A DNA stretch of 64,000 bases from Dromiciops gliroides (GCF_019393635.1 NC_057863.1:641673306-641737305); one strand, 5' to 3'. Shown: positions 9,713 through 21,953, counted from the stretch's first letter. A program made the numbers and translations. Notes: generated from the letters alone by a model not told the origin.

Positions 9713-12700
9713 TCAGGAGTACATAGTCAGCTGCAGCCACTGAGGAAAGAGGGGGGAGACGGGAGGAGTGAGATGGGGGGGGTGTCCCCAGGGATCTCCT
9801 TGCACTGCCAGCGGTCACCCCCAGACAGACATGGGGCAGGGGGCTGGCCTCACCTCCTGGATGTTGACACGAATCTGCCCGCTGCCGTCTTTGTCCAGAG
9901 ACTTGAAGGCACCTGGGTTGGGGGCAGGAGAGAACGGTTAGCGTACATCCTGCCCTCTCAGTACATTGGCCCATGTGCTGCAGGAAGGCCCCCACCCCGA
10001 CCAGGATTGGGGGGAATCCTGGGCGGGGCTCGAGGGCCAGATCACTCACGGAACATGGCGTCCAAGCGCACAAGGCAGCTGATGAAATTGTCAAAGTCCA
10101 TATTCCCGTCCTCATCCGCATATCGCCGAATGATCATCTGGTACAGCTCTGGGCTGAGCTGGAAACCTGGGGGCACGGCAGGGGTCAGCAGAGCCCAGGT
10201 GAGCCTGGCAGGGCTGTGGGTCCCCCCTCCCTTGGCCCCAGCTGGCCCATCCTGCCTGCAACCACCTAACACTTCCATTATCAGTCACACACCCAGAAGG
10301 GACCTCAGCTCATAAAGTCCTGTCCCCTCCTTCTACAGGGAGAAAACTCAGGCCCATGAAGTAACTTGTCCAGGGTCACATGGCTGGTAAATACCAGGGT
10401 AAAACTGGAACCCAGACCCTCTGGCCCCAGTCAGGTAGTAAGTACCATCATCAGAAGCATTTCCACAGCCCTTTCAAAGTCTGCCCGGTGTTACCACCTC
10501 TGTGAATCCAACGCTTCTGAGAGGTAGCCACGATCACCCTCAATTTCACAGATGAGGAAACAGGCTCAGCTTGCTGACTCACCCAGCCACACAACTAGTG
10601 TCTGAAGCATTCAGCACAGTGCCTGGCACATAGTAGGCACTTTAATAGATGCTTACTGACTGGCTGAGGCTGGATATCCTCGCGGTGCTTCAGATTGTAA
10701 ATCCCTTGAGGGCAGGGGCTTTCTTTTAGAAATGGACTCCTCAGTGCCCAGCACGTAGTAGGTGGTATGTAAGGTGGCAGACTCATGGCCTCCCTTTTGG
10801 GGGTCACCAGGGGAATACTAGTTATAGAAGGAGTGATTAGATGTCACTGAGTTACTGATCAGTCTAACAGCCCCCTTGTCTGTAGCATGCCCAGGTTTAC
10901 AAGCAGGTTCTCCACAAACAACCTTGCGAGGAACGGTATGGGAGGATTTAACCCTCCTTTTTACAAATGAGGAAACTGAGGCTGAGATGACACGCTGTGG
11001 CCAGTTAGTGTCCAAGACAGGATTTGAACGCAGGTCTCCCCAGACTCCTTGGGATCTCCAGGCCTCAGTTTCCCCATCTATAAACTAAGGGGGTTGGATT
11101 AGATACGCCCTGAGGCTTGTCTCCTGGCAGGGCAAGAGAGGAGAATCACAGCAGGGGCAGAGGTGGGGGCTGCAATCGGTACTGATGAAGGGAGTACCAC
11201 CACTGAGGAGATCTAGTGATGATCTGATGAGTCCCTGAATCTCTACTGATCACAAGCCTATTCCCTCCCAAAGCCTCTAGACCCCAAACTGTCTGTACCC
11301 AGGAGTGCAGGGGCTGAATCCAATCTCACGGCCCCACCGCACACAGTAAGTGCTTAATGAATGCATCCCTCTGACCCCAAGGCCCCACAAACCTGCAGCT
11401 GAAAAGGCTCCAGGAAGCTCGTTGCTGCCGATGGTTCCTGAGTGGTCAATGTCATACTGTTTGTAGATGGCCTGGAGAGGGGGGAGGGGGGTGTCAGAGA
11501 AGCCCAGGGGAGAGCCTGGGGGTCAGTGTAGGGGCAGCTTGGTCCTCAGGAATGGGCAGGGAAAGGCCCAGGAGGCCGGAGGCAGTGGGTGCCCAGGGAA
11601 GTGGGCTGGGGCGGCTCTCAGGGCATCGACTTAGTGGAAGGGCCAGACCCACCTGCCACTTCTTGATATTGTTCCAAAGGTACTTAAACTCCTCAAAGCC
11701 AAGTTTGCCCGTGGTGTCGCTCTGGCGGGGGCAGGAAGTTAAGGCTCAAATTGGGAGGCCATGATGTGAAGAGGGACCATGATGCCAACCCACATGATGC
11801 AGGAGAAGCCAGGGTGGCCCAAGGACACGCCCCTCAAAGCCTCCCCCCAAAGCCCAAGGATACATCCATGACTGCCACCATGCTCCGACAGGTGTCGATG
11901 CCAAAGCCGTCCGTCTTCAGGTCAGGGTCTGTAGGTGCCAAGGTGCAAAGTCAGAGTTCATCCGGCCTCCTTCCATCCCTGGTCGGAACCGGCCCTCCCT
12001 CTCCCAGGGTCCCAGGCACTCACGTCGGGTCACCACCTTGTTCAAGATGTTCATGAGTTCAGATGCGCTGACTTCCATGTCCTGCAGGGAGAGATCAGGG
12101 CTGGAGAAGGGAAGGTCCCCTTGTCCAATGGGCCTGGTGTCTGGGTGCCCGACCATCTCTGGGGACGCTCCCTGGGGACCTGAAAGGGTGGCAGGGGCGA
12201 GGGGAGGTGGGCACTCACATCTCCGGCCAACTGAGAAAACAGCCTCCTGAACTGTCGCACCTCCTCACTTTCATTGGCCTCGATGTGGGAGAAGTGGGAT
12301 CGAGGGGGCTGCGGGCAGAGAGCAGGGTCAGAGGAGGAACCGCCTTCTGGCTATGCCCAGGGCCTGGTGGGGTTCCGAAATCCCCCTCCCCACCTGGAGG
12401 TGAGCTCAGTCCCGTCCCCCCCCACCCAACACTCCAGGCATGCCCTCCCTCCTGGGCTGACCCTTCACCCCAGGCAAAGGAGGCAGGGGGTGAAAAGGAA
12501 GGGTCTCCATGGGTTGAGGGGGGGGGATTCACTTACCGGGGGCTCTGGGTTATAATTGGCTGCAGCTTCGCTAGAGAGAAGAATGGGGGAGAGGGGAAGG
12601 GGGTATCATGGAAGGGGCAGAGATTGGCCCTACTCCCTCCATAAAACCGGTCTGGCAACCTGCAGAAGGGCCTGTCAGGTCGGAGGGACTCCCCACCCAC

Positions 12701-15700
12701 ACTTGGAGCCAGGGTCAGACCCTGACAAGAAGCCGGGAATCTTCCCCACAGGCGACCCTCCCAGCCGCCGAGAGCCTGGCTTCCCAGAACTCCCCTCACC
12801 CACTCCCAACCTGGGTCTCTCTCACAGTTGGCTCCCAACCCCCACCTCCCAGTTTTATGGATGCTCCTTTGTCTCATTCAAAATCACAACCACTTCCTGA
12901 TAAACTGCCCCTCCCCCCCAGAACCCTCCCAGGTAACAAAGAAGGGCTAAGGAAAACAGACCCAGCTATCCCAGGGGAGGGTCCGAGCAGCATTCCACGG
13001 GAGCAGTCAGCCCTCCCTAGGGCAACCCTTCCCCCACTTTTAGCAGAGATTTGTCATCTCTTTTAGAGAACAGATACTGGTCCCTGGAAGCCGGCCCTAA
13101 GCACCCCCTCCACGTCCAAGGAGGGGGAGGAGGAGGATGGAGCTGGGGCTGGGTGGAGGGGGGGGGCCTCCCTTCTCCAGCCTTCTGTCTCCATCCCAGT
13201 GGTCTGAGCCTCTCTTTTGTCAGGGCCCATGAAAGCGACAGTATTGTTCCTGAGCTAAGGTTTACCTAGAACTGTCTCTAGCAGCCACCCCTCCTCCACC
13301 CACCTCGGTCACTCACTTCATTTCCCTAGGCCTCAGTCTTCCCATTTGTAAAAAGAGGAGGGGTGGCGGGGATGGGGGCTGGTGAAATCTCTCCCTTTCC
13401 TAAAAGCCACGTTTTTAAATCAATAAAATACAAAGGATTACCAAGGAAACCAATTACATTTAAATATAATTAGGCAAATATTAAACAGAACAGAACCTCT
13501 GCTCTAGATCCCATCCCAGGAGCCCTGCAGTATCCTGCTCCTCCCAGCATCCTGCCTCCCTCCCCCAAGGTGACTCAGGCAAGACAGTGAGGCAGCATCT
13601 CCTTCCCAGCCTTCCCGGTATCAAAGCCTCTCCCCATCCCCGGGGCACTGAGGCCCTTGGGACCTGGGCCACAGCCCCAGTGTGGTCTAAGGAGGTCTGG
13701 GCCCAGATCACACCCCCTGCATGCCACCAAGTGACACCCAAGAGGCAACACCCAGCTATCCTTCCATAACCCCGCTTCCTGTGTAACTGTAAGGATCGTG
13801 TAAGCAATTTCTGCTCCCCAGTGAGTCATCCAACCATCACCTTAGTACGACGGTCCTTCAGGCACTAGCTTCAGCTCTCACCCCCTTGCCTGCTACCTTG
13901 CCCATAAAAGCCTCCCACGGGGGCAGCCAGGTGGCACGGTGGATAAAGCACTGGCCTTGGATTCAGGAGGACCTGAGTTCAAATCCGGCTTCAGACACTT
14001 GACACTTACTAGCTGTGTGACCCCGGGCAAGTCACTTAACCCTCATTGCCTTGCCAAAAAAAAAAAAAAAAAGTCTCCCTGCAGGCAGGCAGTTAGGGCA
14101 CAAAGAAATGGAAGAGGGAAAACACCTTTATGTATAAAACATTTCTAGCAGCTCTTCTGTGGAGGCAAAGAAGTAGAAAAGCCCACAAGCACCAGGGCAA
14201 TGGCTGAACAGGTTATGGTCTACAAATGTGACATGCTGTAAGAAATGATGACATGTACAACATTTTTAAAAATTCAAAAGAAAAAAAAGAAATGATGACA
14301 TGCATAGTTTCAGAGAAACCCAGGAAGACATGTATCAACTGACGCAGAGATGTGTTCAGGCTCAGAATAGGTTACCACCTTGGACAGCTTTGCAAAGGCC
14401 AACAGACCTGAGACAGAGGACCATGGGCCTGGCCTGGCCCCGGGAGGCAGCAAAATACAGGTTTTCAGACATAGGCAATGAGGGGATTGTTTCTGCCTGT
14501 CAATGCCAAGGGCTTTTCCACCAAGAGTGGGTGGGAAGGTGGGGCAGCTAGATGGCGCAGTGGATAGAGCACCGGCCCTGGATTCAGGAGGACCTGAGTT
14601 CAAATGTGGCCTCAGACACTTGACACTTACTAGCTGTGTGACCCTGGGCAAGTCACTTAACCCCAATTGCCTCACTAAAAAAAAAAAAGAGTGGGTGGGA
14701 AGGTGGGGCAGCTAGGTGGCGCAGTGGATAGAGCACCGGCCCTGGATTCAGGAGTACCTGAGTTCAAATGTGGCCTCAGACACTTGACACTTACTAGCTG
14801 TGTGACCCTGGGCAAGTCACTTAACCCCAATTGCCTCACTAAAAAAAAAAAAGAGTGGGTGGGAAGGGCAGAGGGGAGAAGGCTAAGACAGCAAAATTAA
14901 AGAGGGTCAGAAAGAAGCGCAGAGAAGCAGGACAGCTTTGAAAATCACAGGTGTTTTGCGTTTGCTGAGAAAGAAAATCACAGACCTATTGTTTCATGCA
15001 CAATCTTTTTTCTGTTTTATGTATCAAGAGATGGTGAGTTATTTGGTGTTGTTCTAAATAAACAAGGAGAAATGCATTGGGTCCTATATGAGCCTGGGCA
15101 GGTTGATCCATTTGGGCCTCGGTTTCCCTAACTGTAAAATGAGGGAGTTGGACTCTGAGGTTCCTTCCAACTCTCCATCTGTTTTTTTTTGTTGTTTTTT
15201 AGGGCGATGAGGGTTGTGACTTGCCCAGGGTCACACAGCTAGTGACAAGTGTCTGAAGCTGGATTTGAACTCAGGTCTTCCTGAATCCAGGGCTGGTGCT
15301 TTATCCACTGCGCCACCTAGCTGCCCCCTGTCTCCATCTGTTATGCCGTGATCCCCTCACAGTCCTCTGGGCCCTGTGTGTATCTCTACCACCCATTGTC
15401 GTTTCTCCTTTGGAGAAGCCCCTGCCCTGTTGTTCCCCTTCTTAATATATGGCTAAGGATACCCCGCCATCTCCCACTCCCTAAACAGGGCATCCCTGGG
15501 GTCTCTGTCCTCTTCTCACTCCTGGGGGGGGGATTCATTCTTCCTTCCCAACCCTTTTGCTGCCACGTCTATCAGGGATAAGCTTGGAATCACCCCATCC
15601 CTAGCCCCACTATCTCTCTCTGGAGTCCAGAGTCCAAGACTCAAGAGGCAGGAAGACCTGGGTTCAAATCCCACCTCTTACTTCCCCCCCTTTTTAATTT

Positions 15701-17147
15701 TTTGGTTCTCTCCGCCCCTTTAATTAAAAATTTTTATTCTCAGTTCCAAATTTTCTCTCTCCTTCCACCCTTTTTCATACCACCTAGAGGACAAAAAAAT
15801 CTGATCACCATAAAACACATCAATTCTGACCCTCTCTTGCTGTGAGCTCAGGCATATTACATAACCTCTCTAGACCTCCTGTGGCAAACGATGACAAGAC
15901 CTATGAGAATCTACCTGACCGGGGGCAGCTAGGTGGCGCAGTGGATAAAGCACTGGCCTTGGATTCAGGAGGACCTGAGTTCAAATCTGGTCTTAGACAT
16001 GATACTAGCTGTGTGACCCTGGGCAAGTCACTTAACCCCAATTGCCTCGCCAAAAAACCAAAACAAAACCAAAACAAAAAAAAGAATCTACCTGACAGTG
16101 GGGCAGCTAGGTAGCACAGTGGATAAAGCACCAGCCCTGGAGTCAGGAGGACCTGAGTTCAAATCCGGTTTTAGACACTTAACACTTACTAGCCGTGTGA
16201 CCTTGGGCAAGTCACTTAACCCTCATTGCCCAACCAAAAAAAAAAAAAAAAAGAATCTACCTGACAAGATTGTGGAGAGGTTCCCATGAGATAATGGAGC
16301 TGGGGAACTTCCCAAACCTCAAAGCAAGATCTAGCTAATCTCTGTATCAACAAAGAGAGAGATCTGGGGTGGGTGAAGAGGAATGGTTATAATATTTTTT
16401 TATAAATGTAAAAGGGGGCAGCTAGATGGCACAGTGGTTAAAGCACCGGCCCTGGATTCAGGAGTACCTGAGTTCAAATCTGGCCTCAGACACTTGACAC
16501 TTACTAGCTGTGTGACTGTGGGCAAGTCACTTAACCCCCATTGCCTAAAAAAAAAAAAAAAAAAAAAAAGTAAAAGAAGGGGCAGCTTGCTGGCCTGGTG
16601 AATGCAGTGCCAGGCCTGGTATCAAGAAGACCCAAGTTCAAATTCAGCCTCAGACACGGACTAGCTATGTGACCTTAAGCAAGCCATTGAACCCTGCTTG
16701 ACTCGGTTTCTTCATCTGTGAAATGAGCTGGAGAAGGAAATGGCAAACCACTCCAGTATCTCTGCTGAGAAAACCCCAAATGGGGTCAGAGTTGGACAAT
16801 AATGACTGATCTATAGCAATATAAAATAAAGGCAACCACGGGCAATGGCTGGTCTCTGTACCAGGAAGACCCGGAAGATTCAAGGATGCCTTAGAGGTGT
16901 GGGGGCTGTGTGACCCCATGTGATGCCCTCTCAGTGGCCCCAACAACTCTATGAGACCCCTCACAGTCTGCCCTGGTGGAGGGGCCTTCCTTACTGGGAG
17001 TTCCCAATATCAAATAGATCACCTGTCCAGACCCCCCAAAATCGCACATATGTATTTTTTTGGCCTGGGCCCATGATTTCTACAGTTATGGGGAACTCTC
17101 TCATTGGTGGGGGAAAATCTGTTCTACCAATGTAAATTATTGTGGGG

Positions 17148-17184
<37 letters not shown>

Positions 17185-19641
17185 TCAGGGCAATGAGGGT
17201 TAAGTGACTTGCCCAGGGTCACACACCTAGTAAGTGTCAAGTATCTGAGGCCGGTCCTCCTGAATCCAGGGCCAGTGCTTTATTCACTGCACCACCTAGC
17301 TGCCCCTAAATTATTGTTTTAGGAAGGTTCTGCGACCCACCTTGGGTGAGCTGGGTGAGAAAGGATGACATGCAGGATTTTGAACCCAGGTCCTCCTAAC
17401 TCAGAGGCAGGCCCTCTATCCATCACCCAATGTCATAATGCCTACCAGGGTTTGTTGTGATCACATGCTCATTCCTTCCCCCTTGGAAGTTCCAGGTCCA
17501 TCTCCAATGTCTGATTTACAACTATCCCTAAGGACCCCCCCATCCCACTTGTGACTTGCAGCCTAGAGCTCTTCTCTAAGCTGTCTCCTCCTCTCAGAAT
17601 GGAAGCTGGGCCCAACTGGCTCTTTTAATGCTGTCCCCAGCCCTTAGCGGTGCCTGGCACACAGAAAGCACTTAATGCTTCTTTTATTTATCGTGCTCAC
17701 TATACATGCCTAACCAAGCTCCCCTTTCCCTAAAATGGCTTCCCATTCAGCTGGGACACTGCCTCCCATTCCTCTCCTAATCTAGGGCTGAAAGCTTGAA
17801 GTTGTCCCTGTGGGCAGAACTTTCTTTCTTACCCCTACATTTGATGGTTCAAGCAAGGTAGAAAGAAATTCCCCTTGCCCCCAGAAGCCTACATTCCTCT
17901 GCCCTCATCCAAAAGTGTAACGGCCGAAACGGAGGCAGCCAAGGATTCTCAGAGACCAGGAAGAGGGGACTGCCTGCTCCATCACCAATACCACGTCTTC
18001 CCTCAGGCCCATCGGCCACTCAGAAATGGAAACTCAGCACCCTCTGCCCTTGGATTCCGCATCTCCATCCTCCCTCCCCACTAGCAGCTGAGCCCCAAGG
18101 AGCCACCTTTCCTCCCTACTTCCTCCCTAAGTGACCTATTGGGCTTGCTTTACCCAGGCTGCTATGGCCTCTTACTGAACTTGGGTATAGCCTTGGGGAA
18201 CAAGGAGATGGTGGTCCCACTGTCCACTGCCCCAGACAGACCTCATTCCACAGGGAGCTCGGTTCAGTAGGAACTGCCCAATAGGAAATGGATAAAAAAG
18301 GAATGGGGGCGGGGCAAGATACTTCTCTGATTTTATGCCTGTGCTCAGAAACCATCAGTGGCTCCCTACTACCTCCAAACTCTTACACGGGGACACTTCT
18401 TAACTGGTATCCACCACCCACCTTCCCAGACATGTCTCCTGACTCCCTTCCATCCACCCTATTCCCTGTCTCTTTGCCCCCTCCCCCTGCTACACCCCTA
18501 CCAACCCTAGCTCTGAACCTATTTGGGCACCCACCCCAGGCCCAGGTGCCAATTCCAGGCCACCTGACACTACTCAGATCTCCAATTACAGGCCTCCTTT
18601 CGAAGAGAAGGAAACTGAGGGTCTAGTGACTTGGCTAAAGTCACCCAAATATGAATTTTCAGAGGCAGGGCTTGAACCCCAGTCCAGGCTCCCAAAGAGA
18701 GAATACCCTTTCCCTACAGGATCCTCTGCTAGATCCTGAGCTGAGCCCCCATTTTATTCAAACTTTCATTCCAGGCTCGGACAGAGCTCTCCCAGCTGGA
18801 GGGAGAGGGGAATTTGCCCCCCACACAAACACATCTCACTCCCCTCCTTAAGTCAGAAGACCCGAGTTCCCTCTGATGCTTCGTGACTCTGGGCAAGTCA
18901 CAGGCCTGGACCCTGTTTCCTCAGTTGTAAAATGAGGGGTGCTGGGAGGTCCACCGCCGATGAGGCTGTTTCCTGACAGGAAAGCACCCGATAAACTCCA
19001 AGGCCTTTTCAACGTTAATAAGACTGTCCTCTCACTAACGGGGAAGCCCAGGTTCGGAGAGGGGGTTTGTGGCTCTGCCGAGATGGGCTGGGACTGGAGC
19101 CCACGAATCAGGGGTTCTTCGCATGGTATAAAGAGTCAAGTCGGCCCGGTCCCTCCTCGGCTACATACCCAGCCATGGATGGCTCCCTACGGGCCGCCCG
19201 CAAGGTTGCTCAGGCTTATTCATCACCAGGCTCAGGCCCACTCCCCTTTCCAGCTTCCTTCCCAGGTCTCCCACTAAACAGAGGACCCCACCACGAGTGC
19301 CTGGGCTACTTCTGAGCCCTGCCCCCCACGTCCCAGGACCCCTCCATGCCCCGGGGCTCCCTCAAATCCGTGGCTCCCCATACTCTCCCATGGTCCCCAA
19401 GGGCCGAGCCCCCCACTCACCTGATGGCGCTGATGACGCCGCCTAGGAAGCCCATGGCGCCCCCCGCCCCGCCGCCACCGCCGCCGCCGCCCCCTCCTCC
19501 GCTGAGCAGCCCCCCGATGACATTGCCGATGCCTCCAGCACCGCCGCCTCCGCTGAGCAGCCCCCCGAGAGCGTTGCCCACTCCTCCTCCGCCGCCGCCG
19601 CCGCCGCCCTTCCCTCCCAAGAATGAATTAACCAGGAACAT
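9713..19641 (-). CDS. CAPNS1: Calpain small (regulatory) subunit 1
   Basis: Ten coding exons on the minus strand: 19421-19641, 12537-12570, 12219-12308, 12024-12081, 11864-11928, 11653-11721, 11393-11471, 10050-10166, 9854-9912 and 9713-9739. Phases agree throughout and give 272 residues (human 268). This is the common regulatory subunit that dimerises with calpain-1 and calpain-2. It starts MFLVNSFL as in human. A glycine-rich membrane-contact domain (about residues 9-61) comes next, then a proline turn (NPEPPPPRS) and a penta-EF-hand domain. Visible EF loops are DSDTTGKLGFEE, DIDHSGTIGSNE, DEDGNMDFDNF and DKDGSGQIRVN. The end WLQLTMYS is the family dimerisation terminus. The donor after exon 11864-11928 is GTATCC, a weak GT site, but the phase requires it. 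Intron 12571-19420 is 6.9 kb and mostly repeats. Confidence 0.96.
10325..11110 (-). repeat. Decayed MIR fragments in a CAPNS1 intron
   Basis: Three MIR-like remnants: around 10330-10440 (AGGGTCACATGGCTGGTAAA), 10540-10650 (GATGAGGAAACAGGCTCAG) and 10965-11050 (AAATGAGGAAACTGAGGCTG). A MIR-style tail (CTCAGTTTCCCCATCTATAA) follows at 11065-11105. Confidence 0.6.
13918..14072 (+). repeat. CORE-SINE
   Basis: A complete copy in CAPNS1 intron 1, starting GGGGCAGCCAGGTGGCACGG and ending in an A-tail at 14055-14072. Confidence 0.92.
14105..14365 (+). repeat. L1 LINE fragment (ORF2 end)
   Basis: It holds degraded pieces of the L1 segment seen at 41115-41260: CAGCTCTTCTGTGGAGGCAA, GGCAATGGCTGAACAGGTTA, then CAGGAAGACATGTATCAACT. 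Confidence 0.6.
14525..14867 (+). repeat. 164-bp tandem duplication of a whole SINE
   Basis: GAGTGGGTGGGAAGG occurs at 14525, 14689 and 14853, exactly 164 bases apart, with a full CORE-SINE between each pair (14540-14688 and 14704-14852). The SINEs differ at only two positions and share a private variant (GAGTTCAAATGTGGCC). Confidence 0.93.
15085..15185 (+). repeat. MIR-type SINE tail
   Basis: TGAGCCTGGGCAGGTTGATC..CGGTTTCCCTAACTGTAAAA..TGAGGTTCCTTCCAACTC is the 3' half of a MIR/CORE element. Confidence 0.65.
15186..15327 (-). repeat. CORE-SINE
   Basis: Reverse copy with small internal deletions (GGGTTGTGACTTGCC; GCTAGTGACAAGTG). Confidence 0.88.
15920..16082 (+). repeat. CORE-SINE, first of two in the same target
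   Basis: Flanked by AGAATCTACCTGAC (about 15904 and 16083). It has a shortened CORE (AGACATGATACTAGCTG) and an AACAAAACC-rich tail. Confidence 0.9.
16099..16250 (+). repeat. CORE-SINE, second of two in the same target
   Basis: A different SINE copy (GTAGCACAGTGG; GGTTTTAGACACTTAACAC), followed by a third AGAATCTACCTGAC at 16252. It therefore landed in the duplicated target of its neighbour. Confidence 0.9.
16412..16569 (+). repeat. CORE-SINE
   Basis: Complete copy with a 24-base A-tail, between two GTAAAAG sites (about 16407 and 16570). Confidence 0.9.
16577..16808 (+). repeat. Long CORE-SINE (Mar1-like)
   Basis: Long-tailed type: ATGAGCTGGAGAAGGAAATG..ACTCCAGTATCTCTGCTGAG..CCCCAAATGGGGTCAGAGTT. 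It is more diverged than the SINE directly before it. Confidence 0.8.
16870..18300. other. CAPNS1 intron 1, mainly unique DNA
   Basis: Apart from the SINE at 17150-17306 and a decayed MIR near 17340-17430, I see no gene or clear repeat. Confidence 0.4.
17150..17306 (-). repeat. (TG)n joined to a reverse CORE-SINE
   Basis: (GT)n at 17152-17181 runs straight into the tail side of a reverse SINE (17183-17306). The SINE lacks part of its middle (GAGGCCGGTCCTCCTG). Confidence 0.9.
18320..18610 (+). repeat. L2 LINE 3' fragment
   Basis: C/T-rich strand with the L2 landmark CATCAGTGGCTCCCTACTAC, followed by pyrimidine-rich text. It is opposite in direction to CAPNS1 and strongly decayed. Confidence 0.5.
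19421..19641 (-). repeat. CAPNS1: Duplicated glycine-rich module inside CAPNS1
   Basis: GCTGAGCAGCCCCCCGA occurs at 19501 and 19552, 51 bases apart (17 codons). In protein this is GNALGGLLSGGGG followed by GNVIGGLLSGGGG, between long poly-Gly runs. Confidence 0.85.
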
Positions 19642-20107
19642 GTCTCCAGGACCTGGGGGACACGGAGAAAGGGGGGGGGGGTGTCAGAACTCCCGTCCCG
19701 GCACTGACGCCGGGCTGGGGATCTCTAAGCGTGGTTAGCAATGGGGCGGGGCCCCGGGTGCTCCAGAGGCTCGGGGGTCCCACCCTTGGGGGTGTCGAAG
19801 GGGGAGGGGCGGGTATAGGGGCAGGATTTGGGGGGGCTGCGAGTCGGGAGAAGGCTTTGGGGAGTCAAGGCTGGGGGTCCAGGGTTGTTGGGAGGGCTCT
19901 TGCGGCCTTGCTCGTGTCCGAGTATGGGGGAGTCAGGGAGCACGGGGGAGGGGGCACTGAAGCTGGGGTTCGGGGTCCTGAGTTTAAGGAGGTTCAAGGC
20001 CAGGTTGGGGGAGCCTTGAGTGGGGTTGGGGATCCCGGGCTCGAGAGCCTCTGGCTCGGGACCCGGGCCTGGGGGGCGCTGGGGGCGGGCCCGGGGACCC
20101 CTCTCAC

Positions 20108-20300
20108 CGTGGTCTCGGCCTCAGTTTCCCGGCTCCGGCCTGGCCTCCTGCCCTCCTCGCTCTGCTCCACTCGGGTCCGGTTGCAGGACGGTCGGGCGGG
20201 GCCGGGGTGACTCAGGGGCGGCCCCGCCCGAGGCGATGGGCCTTCCCGGGGCGTCCGCGCGGCCCTAGAGCCCTCCCACAGACGTCCGGCCTGGCCCCGC
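20108..20300 (-). promoter_or_regulatory. CAPNS1 non-coding exon 1 and CpG-rich promoter
   Basis: A donor reading ACG|GTGAGAG on the minus strand ends a probable untranslated first exon at 20108. The coding exon has an acceptor (CCCCCAG) just above 19652, 11 bases before the ATG, as expected for a gene with a non-coding exon 1. Surrounding DNA from about 19400 to 20760 is rich in CG dinucleotides. The transcription start is not pinned; 20200-20300 is an estimate. Confidence 0.6.
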
Positions 20301-20959
20301 CCCGCCCCTTCCCGCTGCATAACGGGACCCAGGCGTCCCCGCCCGCCCGCTGCTCCCCGCAACTGGAGCCCAGCCCTCTCGCCCTGCGGGGGCCCGGAGG
20401 GACACAAGGGGAGGGCGTCTGTATCTTTAAGAGCCCCATCCGAGGCCAGCCCCCCCACCCCCAGCAAGTGACTCAGGACAGATGCATCCTGGCGCTCTCG
20501 GGGCCCACGCGGGGGTACGAGTTACACGTCGTAGACCCGCGAGGGGGCTGTGGTGGGACTCCTGGGTCCCGGGAGGGGGGGGCGGGGCACAGCTGCTGCA
20601 CCAGCTCAGCCTAGCTAGGGGAGGAGGGGAGAGGAAATGGCCCAGCCCGGGGCATGGGTGACTCCTCGGTCCCCATCCCTGTCCCCGCCCCCGGAAGCCG
20701 AGGCCTGTTTTCATTCCTCGGTCCACGGGGCCATAACGCGACGCGGAAATAGCCGGGACGGAGGACACCCAGCAGTCTGGGTGGGGCCGGTCCTTGGACA
20801 GAGGGCAGGGACAGGTGGCCATTCCCAGCTACCTCTCCTTGCTGGTAAGAGACCGAGAGCTTGTGACCTGCCCTTGGCTACCACCTTAATTGCGGTTTTC
20901 TCTGCTCTCCTCATGATTCCCCCAAAGTAACTTTCCTAATTGCCGGTTGGAACTGAGCG

Positions 20960-21200
20960 TGTGATGACTCCTCAACTACTCTACAAACTGCAGTGGCTCC
21001 CTATTCCGTCTGAGATCATACACAACTTGTTTCACGTTTGATGTCCTATATAGCTAGACCCAAACCTACCTGTCCAGCCTCCCAGACACTCCTGCAACCA
21101 CATTTTTCTGTTCCTCACTCATGGCCCTCCATCTCCTGCCTGCATGCCTTTCTCAAGTCCCCGGTTGGAATGTAAACTTAGAACGCAAACTCGTCTTGTC
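20960..21200 (+). repeat. L2 LINE 3' fragment
   Basis: GCAGTGGCTCCCTATTCCGT, then CCTACCTGTCCAGCCTCCCA and CATGCCTTTCTCAAGTCC follow the order of the L2 3' end. Confidence 0.6.
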
Positions 21201-21804
21201 GTGAGGAGGGATTGTTTGTTTGGAACGGAATGCAAGCAAGCATTTATTAAGTGCCTACTATGTTCCAAACACTTTGCTAAGAGGTTTACAAATGATTCTT
21301 TGGTTCTTAGTACTTGTTTCCCCACTATCTAGGACAATGCCTGGCACATAGTAGGGACTGATATTTGTTGTCATTTACAATTATCTTAAAGCACATGGAT
21401 ATGTTTGAAAACCAATTACCTAGGAAACAATTCAACCTTTGTTAAGAACTATCAGGAAAACTGAAAAGTCTGGCAGAAACGAGGTTTAGACCAACATGTT
21501 AGCTCATATTCCACAATAAAATAAAAATGGACACGTGACATGAATGTTAAAGCCTACAAGAGCCAAGGACCAGAACTTTGATTTCGTTGATGTAATACAG
21601 AAACTCCTGGATGAATAAACTCCCTCCACAAATTGATTGGGCACCCTTTGCAATTTAGTGCCTAGAGGCACTGAAAGACTGGTATTTGCTTACAGAGAGC
21701 CTTTGAACCCAGGTCTTGCTGACTCCTGAGCATCCCATTATCCACTATGCCACAGATGCCTGATTAGGGTATGATTAAAGGAATTATTTTTTTTTAATTA
21801 GCTC

Positions 21805-21953
21805 ATGGGGCACCTAGATGTTGAAGTGGATAAAGCACTGGCCCTGGATTCAGGAATACCCGAGTTCAAATCTGGCCTCAGTCACTTGACACTTACTAGC
21901 TGTGTGACCCTGGGCAAGTCACTTAACCCCCATTGCCCCGGAAAAAAAAAAAA
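21805..21953 (+). repeat. CORE-SINE
   Basis: Flanked by AATTAGCTCAT at about 21796 and 21963, so the L1 sequence that follows was its target. Confidence 0.9.

Noticed and set aside
13920-14070. tRNA gene, from the A- and B-box-like motifs
   Set aside because: TGGCACGGTGG and GAGTTCAAATCC are the tRNA-derived head of a SINE; no cloverleaf or mature 3' end is present, and the same holds for the other SINEs.
14525-16270. Array of regularly spaced repeats resembling CRISPR
   Set aside because: The repeated units are SINEs with target duplications in a vertebrate intron; there are no short repeats with unique spacers.
19346-19738. Proline-rich 130-codon plus-strand frame
   Set aside because: It is the antisense of the CAPNS1 poly-glycine exon, whose sense frame matches a known protein.
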